A stretch of DNA of 64,000 bases from CAYWVR01 sp964461715 (GTDB lineage: Bacteria > Planctomycetota > Phycisphaerae > FEN-1346): positions 1 to 64,000 of the forward strand of contig CAYWVR010000008.1 in assembly GCA_964461715.1 (NCBI GenBank), given 5' to 3'. Shown piece by piece: positions 25,753 to 34,001 of this stretch; position 1 is the first letter of the stretch; each line of letters opens with the position of its first letter. The notes beneath the pieces are model-generated. The model was not told the DNA's origin, did not search any database, and worked only from the letters and a program-made list of their open reading frames with translations. The position numbers and the translations under genes were made by a program.

Positions 25753-25766
25753 CGCTTTGCTACACT
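25739..25766 (+). promoter_or_regulatory. Strong promoter for the S10-spc-alpha superoperon
   Basis: Perfect TTGACA (25739-25744), a 16-bp spacer, and TACACT (25761-25766) preceded by TGC, an extended -10. Transcription would start near 25773, leaving a leader of about 150 nt before rpsJ. Confidence 0.75.
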
Positions 25767-25784
25767 GCTCAGTCTCGGCACTTG

Positions 25785-25812
25785 AAAAAAAAGCCGGCCC
25801 CGGTGGGGCCGG
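25785..25812. other. A-run plus GC-rich hairpin in the rpsJ leader
   Basis: Eight A (25785-25792) then CCGGCCCC (25794-25801) pairing with GGGGCCGG (25805-25812) around a 3-nt loop. In the sense RNA it is a very stable leader hairpin; read on the minus strand it is a textbook terminator with eight T. No minus-strand gene lies to the right, so it would only stop antisense transcripts. Confidence 0.55.
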
Positions 25813-25923
25813 ATTGGCGGAAGTCCCGGCGCGGCCGAGCGTTGGCTGGACGGACGCGGAGGCCGGACAGAGGGACTGTATCGCTTTCATCGCTTAATCA
25901 AAGGGCAGCGGCAAGGGCGGCGC

Positions 25924-26232
25924 ATGGTAGGCGATCGAATCCGAATCCGTATGGAAGCGTACGACCACCGCGTCCTCGACCAGAGCGCCGCGGAGATCGT
26001 CGAGACCAGCAAACGCACCGGCGCCCGGGTCAAGGGGCCGATCCCCCTGCCGACCCGCATCGAGCGCTACACGGTCCTTCGGTCCCCGCACGTCAACAAG
26101 AAGAGCCGCGAACAGTTCGAAATCCGGACCCACAAGCGGCTTATCGACATCGAGGAACCGACCGTCAAGACCGTCGACGCCCTCAACAAGCTCAATATGC
26201 CCGCGGGCGTCTACATCAAGATCAAGGCGTAA
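25924..26232 (+). CDS. rpsJ: 30S ribosomal protein S10
   Basis: A 102-residue protein, first gene of the superoperon. Conserved blocks: IRIRMEAYDHRVLDQSA, GPIPLPTRIERYTVLRSPHVNKKSREQFE split over the middle, and IYIKIKA-like end (VYIKIKA). S10 (NusE) also takes part in antitermination with NusB. ATG 25924 is preceded by AAGGGCGG. The next gene starts 4 bp after the stop. Confidence 0.95.
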   Translation: MVGDRIRIRMEAYDHRVLDQSAAEIVETSKRTGARVKGPIPLPTRIERYTVLRSPHVNKKSREQFEIRTHKRLIDIEEPTVKTVDALNKLNMPAGVYIKIKA

Positions 26233-26236
26233 CCCG

Positions 26237-26881
26237 ATGCCAGCCATCCTCGGCAAAAAAGTCGGCATGACCAGCATCTATGATGACCAGGGCCGCCAGT
26301 TGCCCGTCACGGTCATCGAGGCCGGCCCCTGCGCCGTCCTCCAGGTCAAGACCGCCGAGACCGACGGCTACAACGCGGTCCAGATCGGCTTCGAGCCCCT
26401 CCGCCGCCCAAAGCAACCGCAGCAGGGCCACGCCCGAAAGGCCGGCGCCGACGCTTGCCGCTGCGTCCGCGAGTATCGCACCGAGAACCTCGACGGCTAC
26501 GAACCGGGCGGCCGGGTTACCGTCGCCGACTTCGACGGCATCGAGATGGTCGACATCACCGGCATCACCAAGGGACGCGGGTTCGCCGGCCACATGAAAC
26601 GCCACGGCTTCAGCGGCCAGTCCGCCAGCCACGGCACCGAACGCAAGCATCGTTCGTCGGGTGGCATTGGCGAGGGCTCCGGCATCCCGGGCCGCGCCAT
26701 CCGCAAGGGCAAACGCATGGCCGGTCACATGGGCCACGTCCGCCGCACCGTCGAACGCCTCAAGCTCCTCAAGGTCGACCCGGAGGCCAACCTCCTGGTC
26801 GTCAAAGGGAGCGTGCCCGGCGCCAACGGCGGGTACCTCATGATCCGAAGCGCCCGAAAGGTCGGTGCGGCCGGCCGCTAA
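26237..26881 (+). CDS. rplC: 50S ribosomal protein L3
   Basis: A 214-residue early-assembly protein near the peptidyl transferase centre. It begins ILGKKVGMTSIYDDQG and contains the extended loop with GFSGQSASHGTERKHR, which reaches toward the catalytic centre and carries the usual glutamine-methylation region. Normal length; coupled to rpsJ by a 4-bp gap. Confidence 0.95.
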   Translation: MPAILGKKVGMTSIYDDQGRQLPVTVIEAGPCAVLQVKTAETDGYNAVQIGFEPLRRPKQPQQGHARKAGADACRCVREYRTENLDGYEPGGRVTVADFDGIEMVDITGITKGRGFAGHMKRHGFSGQSASHGTERKHRSSGGIGEGSGIPGRAIRKGKRMAGHMGHVRRTVERLKLLKVDPEANLLVVKGSVPGANGGYLMIRSARKVGAAGR

Positions 26882-26908
26882 GGCCCACGGCACCGAGAGC
26901 ACGTTGCC

Positions 26909-27532
26909 ATGATCGACGTTACCATCTACAGCCCCGACGGCCGCGAAGCCGGCACCGTCCAGGTCGACCCGGCCTGGTTCGGCGGCGAGGTCAAGATGGA
27001 ACTGCTCCGCCTGGCCGTCCGACGCTGGGAGGCCCGACGCCGCGTCGGAACCGCCGCCACGAAGTCGCGCGGCATGGTGGCCGGCTCGACGAAGAAGCTC
27101 TTCCGGCAGAAGGGCACCGGCCGGGCCCGCGTGGGCCCGCGCCGAAACCCCATCCGCCGGGGCGGCGGGCATACCTTCGCCAAGAAGCCGCGCACGTTTA
27201 CCGTGGGTATGACCCGGAAGATGCGGCGGCAGGCCCTGGACTCGGCCCTGCTGGCGCGCCTGCAGGACGGCGAGATCCTCGTCCTCGAGGCCCCGACCCT
27301 CGAAGCCCCGAAGACCCGCACCGTCGCCGACGCCCTCAAGGCCGTCGGCGCCGACCGGTCCTGCCTCCTGGCCACCGACGGCGACGCCGTCCTCTATAAG
27401 TCCGCCCGCAACCTGGACCGCGTCCGGGTCCGGCCGGCGGCCGAGCTGAGCGCGTACGAGGTCCTCTGGCCCCACCGGGTCGTCTTCACGCGCCCGGCGT
27501 TCGAGGCGATGCTCGAAGCGAGGAAACGCTGA
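26909..27532 (+). CDS. rplD: 50S ribosomal protein L4
   Basis: A 207-residue protein with the long basic loop that lines the exit tunnel (TKKLFRQKGTGRARVGPRRNP and GGGHTFAKKPR). In E. coli L4 represses the S10 operon by binding its leader; the 150-nt leader here is a place to look for a similar site. The stop overlaps the rplW start by one base. Confidence 0.94.
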   Translation: MIDVTIYSPDGREAGTVQVDPAWFGGEVKMELLRLAVRRWEARRRVGTAATKSRGMVAGSTKKLFRQKGTGRARVGPRRNPIRRGGGHTFAKKPRTFTVGMTRKMRRQALDSALLARLQDGEILVLEAPTLEAPKTRTVADALKAVGADRSCLLATDGDAVLYKSARNLDRVRVRPAAELSAYEVLWPHRVVFTRPAFEAMLEARKR

Positions 27533-27810
27533 TGGATCCGTACCAGGTGGTCATCAAGCCCCTCATCACCGAAAAGGGCACTGTCCAGAACGAGGAGCTC
27601 AATCAGTACGCGTTCCAAGTCCACGGCCGGGCCAACAAGGTCCAGGTCAAGGAGGCCGTCGAGAAGATCTACGAGGTCCGCGTCCTGAAGGTCCGGACCA
27701 TGAAACGCCGCGGAAAGCAGCGCCGGTACCGCCACACCACCGGCCGCACCGCCGGCATGAAGAAGGCCGTCGTGACGCTGCATCCCGAGGACCACATTGA
27801 CCTGTTCTGA
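27532..27810 (+). CDS. rplW: 50S ribosomal protein L23
   Basis: A 92-residue protein at the tunnel exit, docking site for trigger factor and SRP. Signature VVIKPLITEKGTVQNE and YAFQVHGRANKVQVKEAVEKIYEVRV. TGATG overlap with rplD indicates translational coupling. Confidence 0.94.
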   Translation: MDPYQVVIKPLITEKGTVQNEELNQYAFQVHGRANKVQVKEAVEKIYEVRVLKVRTMKRRGKQRRYRHTTGRTAGMKKAVVTLHPEDHIDLF

Positions 27811-27848
27811 CTCGGGCCGATGCCGCGCCGACGACGAAGGATGATCCG

Positions 27849-28703
27849 ATGCCGATCAAGAAATACAAACCGACGACCGCCGGACGGCGCAACTCGTCCG
27901 CCCAGGATACGTCCCATCTGTCGAAGAAGCGGCCCGAGAAGCGCCTCACCCGCCGCATCGCACGAAACGGCGGACGCAACAATTCCGGTAAGACCACCTG
28001 CCGCTTCCGCGGCGGCGGACATCGCAAGCTCTACCGCGAGATCGACTTCCGCCGCAGCAAGGACGACGTGCCCGGCACGGTCCGCGCCCTCGAGTACGAC
28101 CCGAACCGAAGCGCCCACATCGCCCTCATCCAGTATCGCGACGGCGAGCGGCGGTACATCCTGGCCCCCGAGGGCCTGGCCGTCGGCCAGACCGTCATGA
28201 GCGGCGACCGCGTCGAGCCTCGTACGGGCAACTGCATGCCCCTCGGCCACATTCCCCCCGGCCTCCCGATCCACAACATCGAGCTCCACCCGGGGCAGGG
28301 CGGCAAGCTGGTCCGAAGCGCGGGCCGCGGCGCCACCTTGAGCGCCAAGGAAGGCAAGTGGGCCCACATCATCCTGCCGAGCGGCGAGACCCGGCGCGTC
28401 AGCATCCGTTGCCGCGCCACCATCGGCCAGGTCGGCAACAGCGAGCATTCGGCCGTCCGCGTCGGCAAGGCCGGCCGGCTCCGCCACAAGGGCCGGCGCG
28501 GCCACGTCCGCGGGTCGGCCATGAACCCCGTCGACCACCCGATGGGTGGCGGCGAGGGACGACGCGCCGGCGGACGCGACCCCTGTTCCCCGACGGGCGT
28601 CCTCTCGAAGGGCGGCAAGACCCGCCGGCGCCGCAACCCCACGAACGTGCACATTATCCGCCGACGCCGTAGCCGACGGTACGGCCAGGGCAAGGTCGGC
28701 TGA
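27849..28703 (+). CDS. rplB: 50S ribosomal protein L2
   Basis: A 284-residue protein required for subunit joining and peptidyl transfer. It contains NNSGKTTCRFRGGGHRK near residues 42-60 and the catalytic-site motif MNPVDHPMGGGEGR; the family His in HPMGGG is present. Normal length, 38 bp after rplW. Confidence 0.95.
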   Translation: MPIKKYKPTTAGRRNSSAQDTSHLSKKRPEKRLTRRIARNGGRNNSGKTTCRFRGGGHRKLYREIDFRRSKDDVPGTVRALEYDPNRSAHIALIQYRDGERRYILAPEGLAVGQTVMSGDRVEPRTGNCMPLGHIPPGLPIHNIELHPGQGGKLVRSAGRGATLSAKEGKWAHIILPSGETRRVSIRCRATIGQVGNSEHSAVRVGKAGRLRHKGRRGHVRGSAMNPVDHPMGGGEGRRAGGRDPCSPTGVLSKGGKTRRRRNPTNVHIIRRRRSRRYGQGKVG

Positions 28704-28751
28704 TTCACGGGCCGCGCGCCGCGCGACCGGGACGAAGAGAACGAGGACGCC

Positions 28752-29027
28752 ATGGGACGTTCGACGAAAAAGGGACCCTACGTCGACCTGAAGCTGCTGA
28801 GGAAGGTGCAGCGGATGGAGGACCTCGGCGCCCGCGAGCCCATCAAGACCTGGGCCCGGGCCTGCACGGTTGTCCCGGAGTTCGTGGGCCACACCTTCAT
28901 GGTGCATAACGGCAAGCTGCACGTGCGCGTCATGGTCACCGAGGACATGGTGGGCCACAAACTGGGCGAGTTCGCCCCGACCCGCACGTTCCGGGGTCAC
29001 AGCGGACGCCGGGGGGCCGCCCGATAG
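28752..29027 (+). CDS. rpsS: 30S ribosomal protein S19
   Basis: A 91-residue protein of the 30S head contacting S13. It starts MGRSTKKGPYVD and contains VVPEFVGHTFMVHNGK and VGHKLGEFAPTRTF. Standard length and order (rplB-rpsS-rplV). Confidence 0.95.
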   Translation: MGRSTKKGPYVDLKLLRKVQRMEDLGAREPIKTWARACTVVPEFVGHTFMVHNGKLHVRVMVTEDMVGHKLGEFAPTRTFRGHSGRRGAAR

Positions 29028-29068
29028 GGCCGACCGCCCCGCGCGGGGCGGTCCTGGAGAGGCTGGAC

Positions 29069-29404
29069 ATGGGGTATCGCGCGAGCCATCGATTTGCCCG
29101 GCTCAGCCCCCGCAAAGCGGGGCTGGTCATGGACATGATCCGCGGCCTGCCGCTCGAAGAGGCCCTGCGGGTCCTGGATTTCAGCCCACAGCGGGCCGCT
29201 AAGGCCATCGCCCGCGTCGTCCGAAGCGCCATGGCCAACGCCGACGAGAAGGAGGCCGAGCTCGAGCAACTCGTGGTCGCCGACGCCCGCGCCAACCAGG
29301 GGCCCGTCTACAAGCGCCTTATGCCCCGGGCCCGAGGCTCGGCCGATGTGTTGAGGCGGCCGACGTGTCACTTGGTCATCGAACTCGAGGAAGAGCTGGA
29401 CTAG
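29069..29404 (+). CDS. rplV: 50S ribosomal protein L22
   Basis: A 111-residue protein whose hairpin lines the exit tunnel, the site of macrolide-resistance changes in other species. Conserved RLSPRKAGLVMDMIRGLP and the loop YKRLMPRARGSADVLRRPT; no unusual deletion in the loop is apparent. GGAGAGG precedes ATG. Confidence 0.94.
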   Translation: MGYRASHRFARLSPRKAGLVMDMIRGLPLEEALRVLDFSPQRAAKAIARVVRSAMANADEKEAELEQLVVADARANQGPVYKRLMPRARGSADVLRRPTCHLVIELEEELD

Positions 29405-29428
29405 CGCCCCGCGGGGCAAGGCAACGTT

Positions 29429-30094
29429 ATGGGACAGAAAGTCCATCCGACGGGTTTCCGCATCGGCATCACCGAGCCGTGGCGCAGCCGATGGTACGCC
29501 CCGAAACGCAGTTTCGGCCAGCTCCTCGTCGAGGACCAGAAGGTCCGCACGTTCATCAAAGACAACTACGCGTTCGCCGCGGTCAGCCGCATCGAGATCG
29601 AGCGGACCCGCGAGGAGGTGAAGGTGGTCCTGCACTCGGCCCGGCCCGGCCTCATCATCGGCCGCAAGGGCGCCGAGGTCGACCGCCTCCGCGACCAGCT
29701 CGAGGAGCTGACCGGCCGCCGCATCACCGTCAACATCGTCGAGGTGGCGAAGCCGGAGCTGTCGGCCCAGCTGGTGGCCGAGGCGGTGGCCCAGCAGCTC
29801 GAGAAGCGGTCCAGCTTCCGCCGCACCCTCAAGCAGGCCCTCGATTCGACGATGCAGGCGGGGGCCAAGGGCGTCAAGATTCGCGTCGCCGGCCGTCTCG
29901 GCGGCTCCGAGATGAGCCGCGATCAGGTCGCCCTCAAGGGCAGCGTGCCGCTCCAGACGCTGCGCGGACATGTGGACTACGGGTTCGCCCAGGCCCGGTG
30001 CAACTACGGCATCATCGGCGTCAAGGCGTGGATCTACCTCGGCGAGTACGAGGACGAGAAGAAGAAGGAGGCCGGCGATGGCGCTCATGCCTAA
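29429..30094 (+). CDS. rpsC: 30S ribosomal protein S3
   Basis: A 221-residue protein at the mRNA entry channel. It starts MGQKVHPTGFRIGI; the KH domain has LIIGRKGAEVDRLRDQL and the C-terminal domain GVKIRVAGRLGGSEMSR. The end overlaps rplP by 17 bp. Confidence 0.95.
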   Translation: MGQKVHPTGFRIGITEPWRSRWYAPKRSFGQLLVEDQKVRTFIKDNYAFAAVSRIEIERTREEVKVVLHSARPGLIIGRKGAEVDRLRDQLEELTGRRITVNIVEVAKPELSAQLVAEAVAQQLEKRSSFRRTLKQALDSTMQAGAKGVKIRVAGRLGGSEMSRDQVALKGSVPLQTLRGHVDYGFAQARCNYGIIGVKAWIYLGEYEDEKKKEAGDGAHA

Positions 30095-30497
30095 GCGGGT
30101 CAAGTACCGCAAAAGCCAGCGCGGCCGGATGAAGGGCCAGGCCCAGCGGGGCAACTACGTGGCCTTCGGGGAGTACGGGCTCCAGGCGCTGGACGGGGCC
30201 TGGATCAGCGCCCAGCAGATCGAGGCCGGCCGCGTGGCCGCCACTCACTTCCTCCGCCGTGAGGGCAAGCTCTGGGTCCGCATTTTCCCCGACAAGCCGA
30301 TCTCCGCCAAGCCCCTCGAGACCCGCATGGGCAAGGGGAAGGGCGAACCGGACTACTGGGCGGCGGTGGTCCGCCCGGGGCGGGTCATGTACGAGTTGGG
30401 AGGCGTGCCCGAGGACCTCGCCAAGCAGGCCCTTCGCCGCGTCGCCCACAAAATGCCCGTCAAGTGTCGCATGGTCTACCGCCAGCGCCGCGTCTAG
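30078..30497 (+). CDS. rplP: 50S ribosomal protein L16
   Basis: A 139-residue protein near the A site. Start ATG 30078 (MALMPKRVKYRKSQRGR) has GGAGG 6 bases upstream; ATG 30087 is an alternative, and the frame is open far upstream inside rpsC. Conserved GRVAATHFLRREGKLWVRIFP and the hydroxylation-site region with MGKGKGEPDYW. Confidence 0.94.
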   Translation: MALMPKRVKYRKSQRGRMKGQAQRGNYVAFGEYGLQALDGAWISAQQIEAGRVAATHFLRREGKLWVRIFPDKPISAKPLETRMGKGKGEPDYWAAVVRPGRVMYELGGVPEDLAKQALRRVAHKMPVKCRMVYRQRRV

Positions 30498-30520
30498 GAC
30501 CGCACGGACAGGGACGTTCC

Positions 30521-30739
30521 ATGAAGGTTCAGGATATACGCGAGATGTCGGCCGAGCAGATCGGGCAGGAGCTCGAAGCCCTGGAGCGCCGCGTTTTCGA
30601 CCTGCGGACCCAGGCCGAGACCGAGGAGCTCCAGGTGCCCAGCGAGCTGCGCAAGGCCAAGCGCGACATCGCTCGCCTCCGCACCGTCCTGCGCGAGCGC
30701 GAGCGGACCGCCGCCGGCGAGGAGAGTCGACAGGTATGA
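30521..30739 (+). CDS. rpmC: 50S ribosomal protein L29
   Basis: A 72-residue, two-helix protein near the exit tunnel. ATG 30521 starts MKVQDIREMSAEQIGQEL; the end carries RKAKRDIARLRTVLRER. Its stop overlaps the rpsQ start (ATGA). Confidence 0.92.
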   Translation: MKVQDIREMSAEQIGQELEALERRVFDLRTQAETEELQVPSELRKAKRDIARLRTVLRERERTAAGEESRQV

Positions 30740-31047
30740 CCGAACGCGGACAGAAACGTCGGATGCGCGGCGTGGTCACCAGCGTCAAGACGGCCAAGAC
30801 GATCACCGTGAAGGTTTCGCGGCAGTTTCCGCACCCGAAGTACGGGAAGCGGGTCCGCCGAGACACCAAAATCCACGCCCACGACGAACGCCAGGAGGCC
30901 CACGTCGGCGACGCCGTCGAGATCGTCGAGTGCCGTCCTTACTCCAAGACCAAGCACTGGCGGCTCGTCCGGGTGATCCGGGTGGACGCGGCCCCAATGA
31001 CGAGCGCCGAGGCCGACGTGACCCCTGAATCGGCGTCGGCTGAGTAG
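30736..31047 (+). CDS. rpsQ: 30S ribosomal protein S17 with C-terminal extension
   Basis: A 103-residue OB-fold protein; the core (RMRGVVTSVKTAKTITVKV, then HPKYGKRVRRDTKIHAHDE and VGDAVEIVECRPYSKTKHW) ends near residue 82, and a further 20 acidic/Ala/Ser residues follow (ending TPESASAE). ATG 30736 overlaps the rpmC stop. Confidence 0.94.
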   Translation: MTERGQKRRMRGVVTSVKTAKTITVKVSRQFPHPKYGKRVRRDTKIHAHDERQEAHVGDAVEIVECRPYSKTKHWRLVRVIRVDAAPMTSAEADVTPESASAE

Positions 31048-31065
31048 CGGCAAGGAGCCCGGGCG

Positions 31066-31452
31066 ATGATCCAGATGCAGAGCGTGCTCGATGTGGCCGA
31101 CAACACCGGGGCGCGGACCGTCCGCGTCATCCGGCCCCTCGGCCACTCGACTCGGAGGGCCGGCTACCAGCGCCTCACGGCCGGTATCGGCGACATCGTC
31201 ATCGGCAGCGTCCAGAAGGCTCTGCCCGGCGGCGAGGCCAAGAAGGGCGAGGTTGTCCGGTGCGTCATCGTCCGGACCCGGTACCCGACGCGCCGGCCCG
31301 ACGGCAGCTACGTTCGGTTCGACCGCAACGCGGTCGTCCTCATCGACAACGACGGCAACCCGCGGGGCACCCGCATCTTCGGGGCGGTGGCCCGCGAACT
31401 CAGGGATAAGCGGTACATGCGGATCGTCTCGCTCGCCGGCGAGGTGGTCTAG
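31066..31452 (+). CDS. rplN: 50S ribosomal protein L14
   Basis: A 128-residue protein at the subunit interface. It begins MIQMQSVLDVADNTGARTVR; KKGEVVRCVIVRTRYPTRR and SYVRFDRNAVVLID follow. A short insertion after PLGHSTRR makes it about 6 residues longer than the usual 122. Confidence 0.95.
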   Translation: MIQMQSVLDVADNTGARTVRVIRPLGHSTRRAGYQRLTAGIGDIVIGSVQKALPGGEAKKGEVVRCVIVRTRYPTRRPDGSYVRFDRNAVVLIDNDGNPRGTRIFGAVARELRDKRYMRIVSLAGEVV

Positions 31453-31476
31453 GCACACGAGGAGCGGCACGAGCCG

Positions 31477-31794
31477 ATGCACATTCGACGCGACGATACG
31501 GTCGAGGTCATCACGGGCGAGGATCGGGGTGTGCGCGGGCGGGTCCTGCGCGTCGACCCCAAAAAGGGCCGCGCCATCGTCGAAGGCGTCAACCGCGTCT
31601 ACAAGCACCTGAGGCGGTCCCGCAAGAACCCTCAGGGCGGACGGCTCGAGATCGAGGCCCCCGTCCACGTCTCCAACCTCCTGCCCGTCTGTCCCAAGTG
31701 CAATCGCGGGCGACGCGTCGGCTACCGCGTCGCCGACAACGGCAAGAAACATCGGCAGTGCCGCACCTGCGGCGCCGATCTCGGGGAGCTGTAA
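31477..31794 (+). CDS. rplX: 50S ribosomal protein L24
   Basis: A 105-residue assembly-initiator protein with an N-terminal KOW motif (DTVEVITGEDRGVRGRVLRV) and the conserved EAPVHVSNLLPVCPKC. A CPKC and CRTC pair (C residues in the C-terminal third) looks like a zinc ribbon, as in some L24. It is followed by rplE after 6 bp. Confidence 0.94.
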   Translation: MHIRRDDTVEVITGEDRGVRGRVLRVDPKKGRAIVEGVNRVYKHLRRSRKNPQGGRLEIEAPVHVSNLLPVCPKCNRGRRVGYRVADNGKKHRQCRTCGADLGEL

Positions 31795-31800
31795 CCGGCC

Positions 31801-32349
31801 ATGGCCCGACTCCAGGAACAATACCGAAGCGAGATCGTCCCGGTCCTGGCCGAGCGGCTGGGGCGCACGAACGTCCTGAGCCTCCCGCGCCTCGAGAAGA
31901 TCATCGTCTCGATGGGCCTCGGCAAGGGACGCGACGAGCCCAAGCGCATCGAGGCCGCCGTCGAGGACCTCGCCGCCATCGCCGGCCAGAAGCCCGTCTT
32001 GACGAAGGCCCGAAAGAGCGTCTCGGCCTTCCGGGTCCGCGAAGGCGTCACCGTCGGGGCGAAGGTCACGCTCCGCGGGGCGCGGATGTACGAGTTCCTC
32101 GACCGCCTCATCAACCTGGCGATCCCGCGTATCCGTGATTTCCGCGGGCTCGACCCGTCGGCGTTCGACGGGCGCGGCAACTACTCGATGGGCGTGTCGG
32201 AGCAGCTCGTGTTCCCGGAGATTCGGATCGCCGACGTCCAGTATCAGCAAGGCATGAACATCAGCTTCGTAATCACGAGCAGCCAATCGGACGAGGAATC
32301 GAGGCTCCTGCTGGAGAGCTTCGGGTTCCCGTTCCAGCGGGAAGAGTGA
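31801..32349 (+). CDS. rplE: 50S ribosomal protein L5
   Basis: A 182-residue protein that binds 5S rRNA and contacts P-site tRNA. Conserved LPRLEKIIVSMGLG, AGQKPVLTKARKSVSAFRVREG and the fold around RGLDPSAFDGRGNYSMGVSEQ. The stop overlaps a short in-frame GTG for rpsN, but the preferred rpsN start is 5 bp downstream. Confidence 0.95.
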   Translation: MARLQEQYRSEIVPVLAERLGRTNVLSLPRLEKIIVSMGLGKGRDEPKRIEAAVEDLAAIAGQKPVLTKARKSVSAFRVREGVTVGAKVTLRGARMYEFLDRLINLAIPRIRDFRGLDPSAFDGRGNYSMGVSEQLVFPEIRIADVQYQQGMNISFVITSSQSDEESRLLLESFGFPFQREE

Positions 32350-32354
32350 TTCGT

Positions 32355-32540
32355 ATGGCCACGAAAGCCCAACGTAACAAGGCCCGACGCGAGCCGAAGT
32401 TCGAGACGCGGCGGAACCGGCGGTGCGAGTTGTGCGGCCGGCCCCGCGCGGTCTACCGCAAGTTCAGCATCTGCCGCATCTGCCTCCGCACCCTCGCGCT
32501 GCAGGGGCGGGTTCCCGGCATGCGGAAGGCCTCCTGGTAA
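32355..32540 (+). CDS. rpsN: 30S ribosomal protein S14, zinc-binding short type
   Basis: A 61-residue S14 of the short zinc type, with CELCGRP and CRICLRT forming a four-cysteine site. ATG 32355 (MATKAQRNKARREPKF) has GGGAAGAG upstream; the frame is open from GTG 32346, inside the rplE end. The longer cysteine-free S14 is not needed in this operon. Confidence 0.93.
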   Translation: MATKAQRNKARREPKFETRRNRRCELCGRPRAVYRKFSICRICLRTLALQGRVPGMRKASW

Positions 32541-32565
32541 GCCTGAGGCAAGGAGTCACACGGGG

Positions 32566-32961
32566 ATGACGAACGACCCCATCGCCGATCTGCTGACGCG
32601 CATTCGCAACGGCCTCGAGCGCCGCCACGCGGCGGTCGATGTCCCGGCCTCCAACATCATCCGGGGCATCCTCCGCGTCATGCGGGCCGAAGGCTACATC
32701 CGCGACGTCGACGAGATCGAGGACGGCAAGCAGGGCCTCATGCGCATCCACCTGAAGTACGGGCCCGACGGCGAGGGGGTCCTCAATCACCTCCGGCGCG
32801 TCTCCAAAGGCAGCCGACGCGTCTACCGGAAGGCGGAGGAGATCGAGCCCGTCCTCGGCGGCATGGGCGTGGGCATCTACTCGACGCCCAAGGGTGTGGT
32901 CAGCGACCGCCAGGCCCGTCGGCTCCACGTCGGCGGCGAGTGGCTTTGCAACGTCTGGTAA
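32566..32961 (+). CDS. rpsH: 30S ribosomal protein S8
   Basis: A 131-residue 16S rRNA-binding protein; in E. coli it represses the spc operon. It opens TNDPIADLLTRIRNGLERRH and ends with the conserved YSTPKGVVSDRQARRLHVGGE and LCNVW. Standard length. Confidence 0.95.
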   Translation: MTNDPIADLLTRIRNGLERRHAAVDVPASNIIRGILRVMRAEGYIRDVDEIEDGKQGLMRIHLKYGPDGEGVLNHLRRVSKGSRRVYRKAEEIEPVLGGMGVGIYSTPKGVVSDRQARRLHVGGEWLCNVW

Positions 32962-32973
32962 GAGGAAGACCCG

Positions 32974-33555
32974 ATGTCCCGTATCGGAAAACAACCCGTG
33001 CCCGTCCCGAGCGGCGTGAAGGTCCAGGTCGACCGACACACCGTCAAGGTCGAGGGGCCCAAGGGCAAGCTCGACTGGACCTTCGACCGCGACCTCGCCG
33101 TCACCGTCGACGAGCAGGCCAAGGTCATCCGCGTCGAGCGGCCTTCCGACAGCCGCCGCCACAAGTCCCTCCACGGGCTGACCCGTTCCCTGATCGCCAA
33201 CATGGTCCAGGGGGTCACCGAGGGGTACGAGCGGGGCATGGAGCTCTACGGCACGGGCTACTCCGTGAACGTCCAGGGCAAGAAGCTGGTCCTTCAGTGC
33301 GGCTTCGCGCACCCGGTCGAGATGACGATCCCGAACGGCATCGAGGTGGGGGTGGCGGTGCCCAACACGCGGGGCAACGATACGCCGGCCCGCTTCGCGG
33401 TCCAGGGATGCGACAAGCAGCTCGTCGGCGAGTTCGCCGCCGAGATTCGTCACGTCCGAAAGCCCGAACCGTACCTCGGCAAGGGCTTCCGGTACGCGGG
33501 CGAGCAGATTCGCCGCAAGGCCGGCAAGACGTTCGTGGGCGGAGGGGCGGCCTGA
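32974..33555 (+). CDS. rplF: 50S ribosomal protein L6
   Basis: A 193-residue protein near the sarcin-ricin loop, slightly longer than the usual 178. It starts MSRIGKQPVPVPSGVKV and ends with the second alpha-beta domain motif LVGEFAAEIRHVRKPEPYLGK split across KGFRYAGEQIRRKAGK. Confidence 0.95.
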   Translation: MSRIGKQPVPVPSGVKVQVDRHTVKVEGPKGKLDWTFDRDLAVTVDEQAKVIRVERPSDSRRHKSLHGLTRSLIANMVQGVTEGYERGMELYGTGYSVNVQGKKLVLQCGFAHPVEMTIPNGIEVGVAVPNTRGNDTPARFAVQGCDKQLVGEFAAEIRHVRKPEPYLGKGFRYAGEQIRRKAGKTFVGGGAA

Positions 33556-33600
33556 CCGGCGCCCCCGGTTCCCGAGGGATGCCAGGACGAGGACACGACG

Positions 33601-33969
33601 ATGGCGAGTGTGGTAGGAAAACGGGCGCGGTTGCGACGGAGGCGGCACGCCGTCCGCCGCAAGGTCGCCGGCGACGTCGAGCGGCCCCGGCTTACGGTCT
33701 ATCGCAGCCTGAGCCACACGTACGCCCAGATTGTCGACGACGTCGAGGGCCGGACGCTCGTGGCCGTCAGCACCCGCTCCAAGGAGCTGCGCGAGGCCCT
33801 CGAAACGGGCGGCAACTGTGCCGCCGCCGCCAAGGTCGGCGAACGGATCGCCGCCAAGGCCAAGGAGGCGGGCATCGAGGCCGTCTGCTTTGACCGCGGC
33901 GGGCGCAAGTATCACGGGCGCGTCAAGGCCTTGGCCGAGGCGGCCCGCAAGGGCGGCCTGAAGTTCTGA
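33601..33969 (+). CDS. rplR: 50S ribosomal protein L18
   Basis: A 122-residue 5S rRNA-binding protein. Arg-rich N-terminus (ARLRRRRHAVRRKVAGD), RPRLTVYRSLSHTYAQIVDD and the C-terminal FDRGGRKYHGRVKALAEAARKGG. Standard length; 45 bp after rplF. Confidence 0.95.
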   Translation: MASVVGKRARLRRRRHAVRRKVAGDVERPRLTVYRSLSHTYAQIVDDVEGRTLVAVSTRSKELREALETGGNCAAAAKVGERIAAKAKEAGIEAVCFDRGGRKYHGRVKALAEAARKGGLKF

Positions 33970-34001
33970 CAGCCCGAACGAGTCGGCAAGGAAGGAAGCA
34001 C

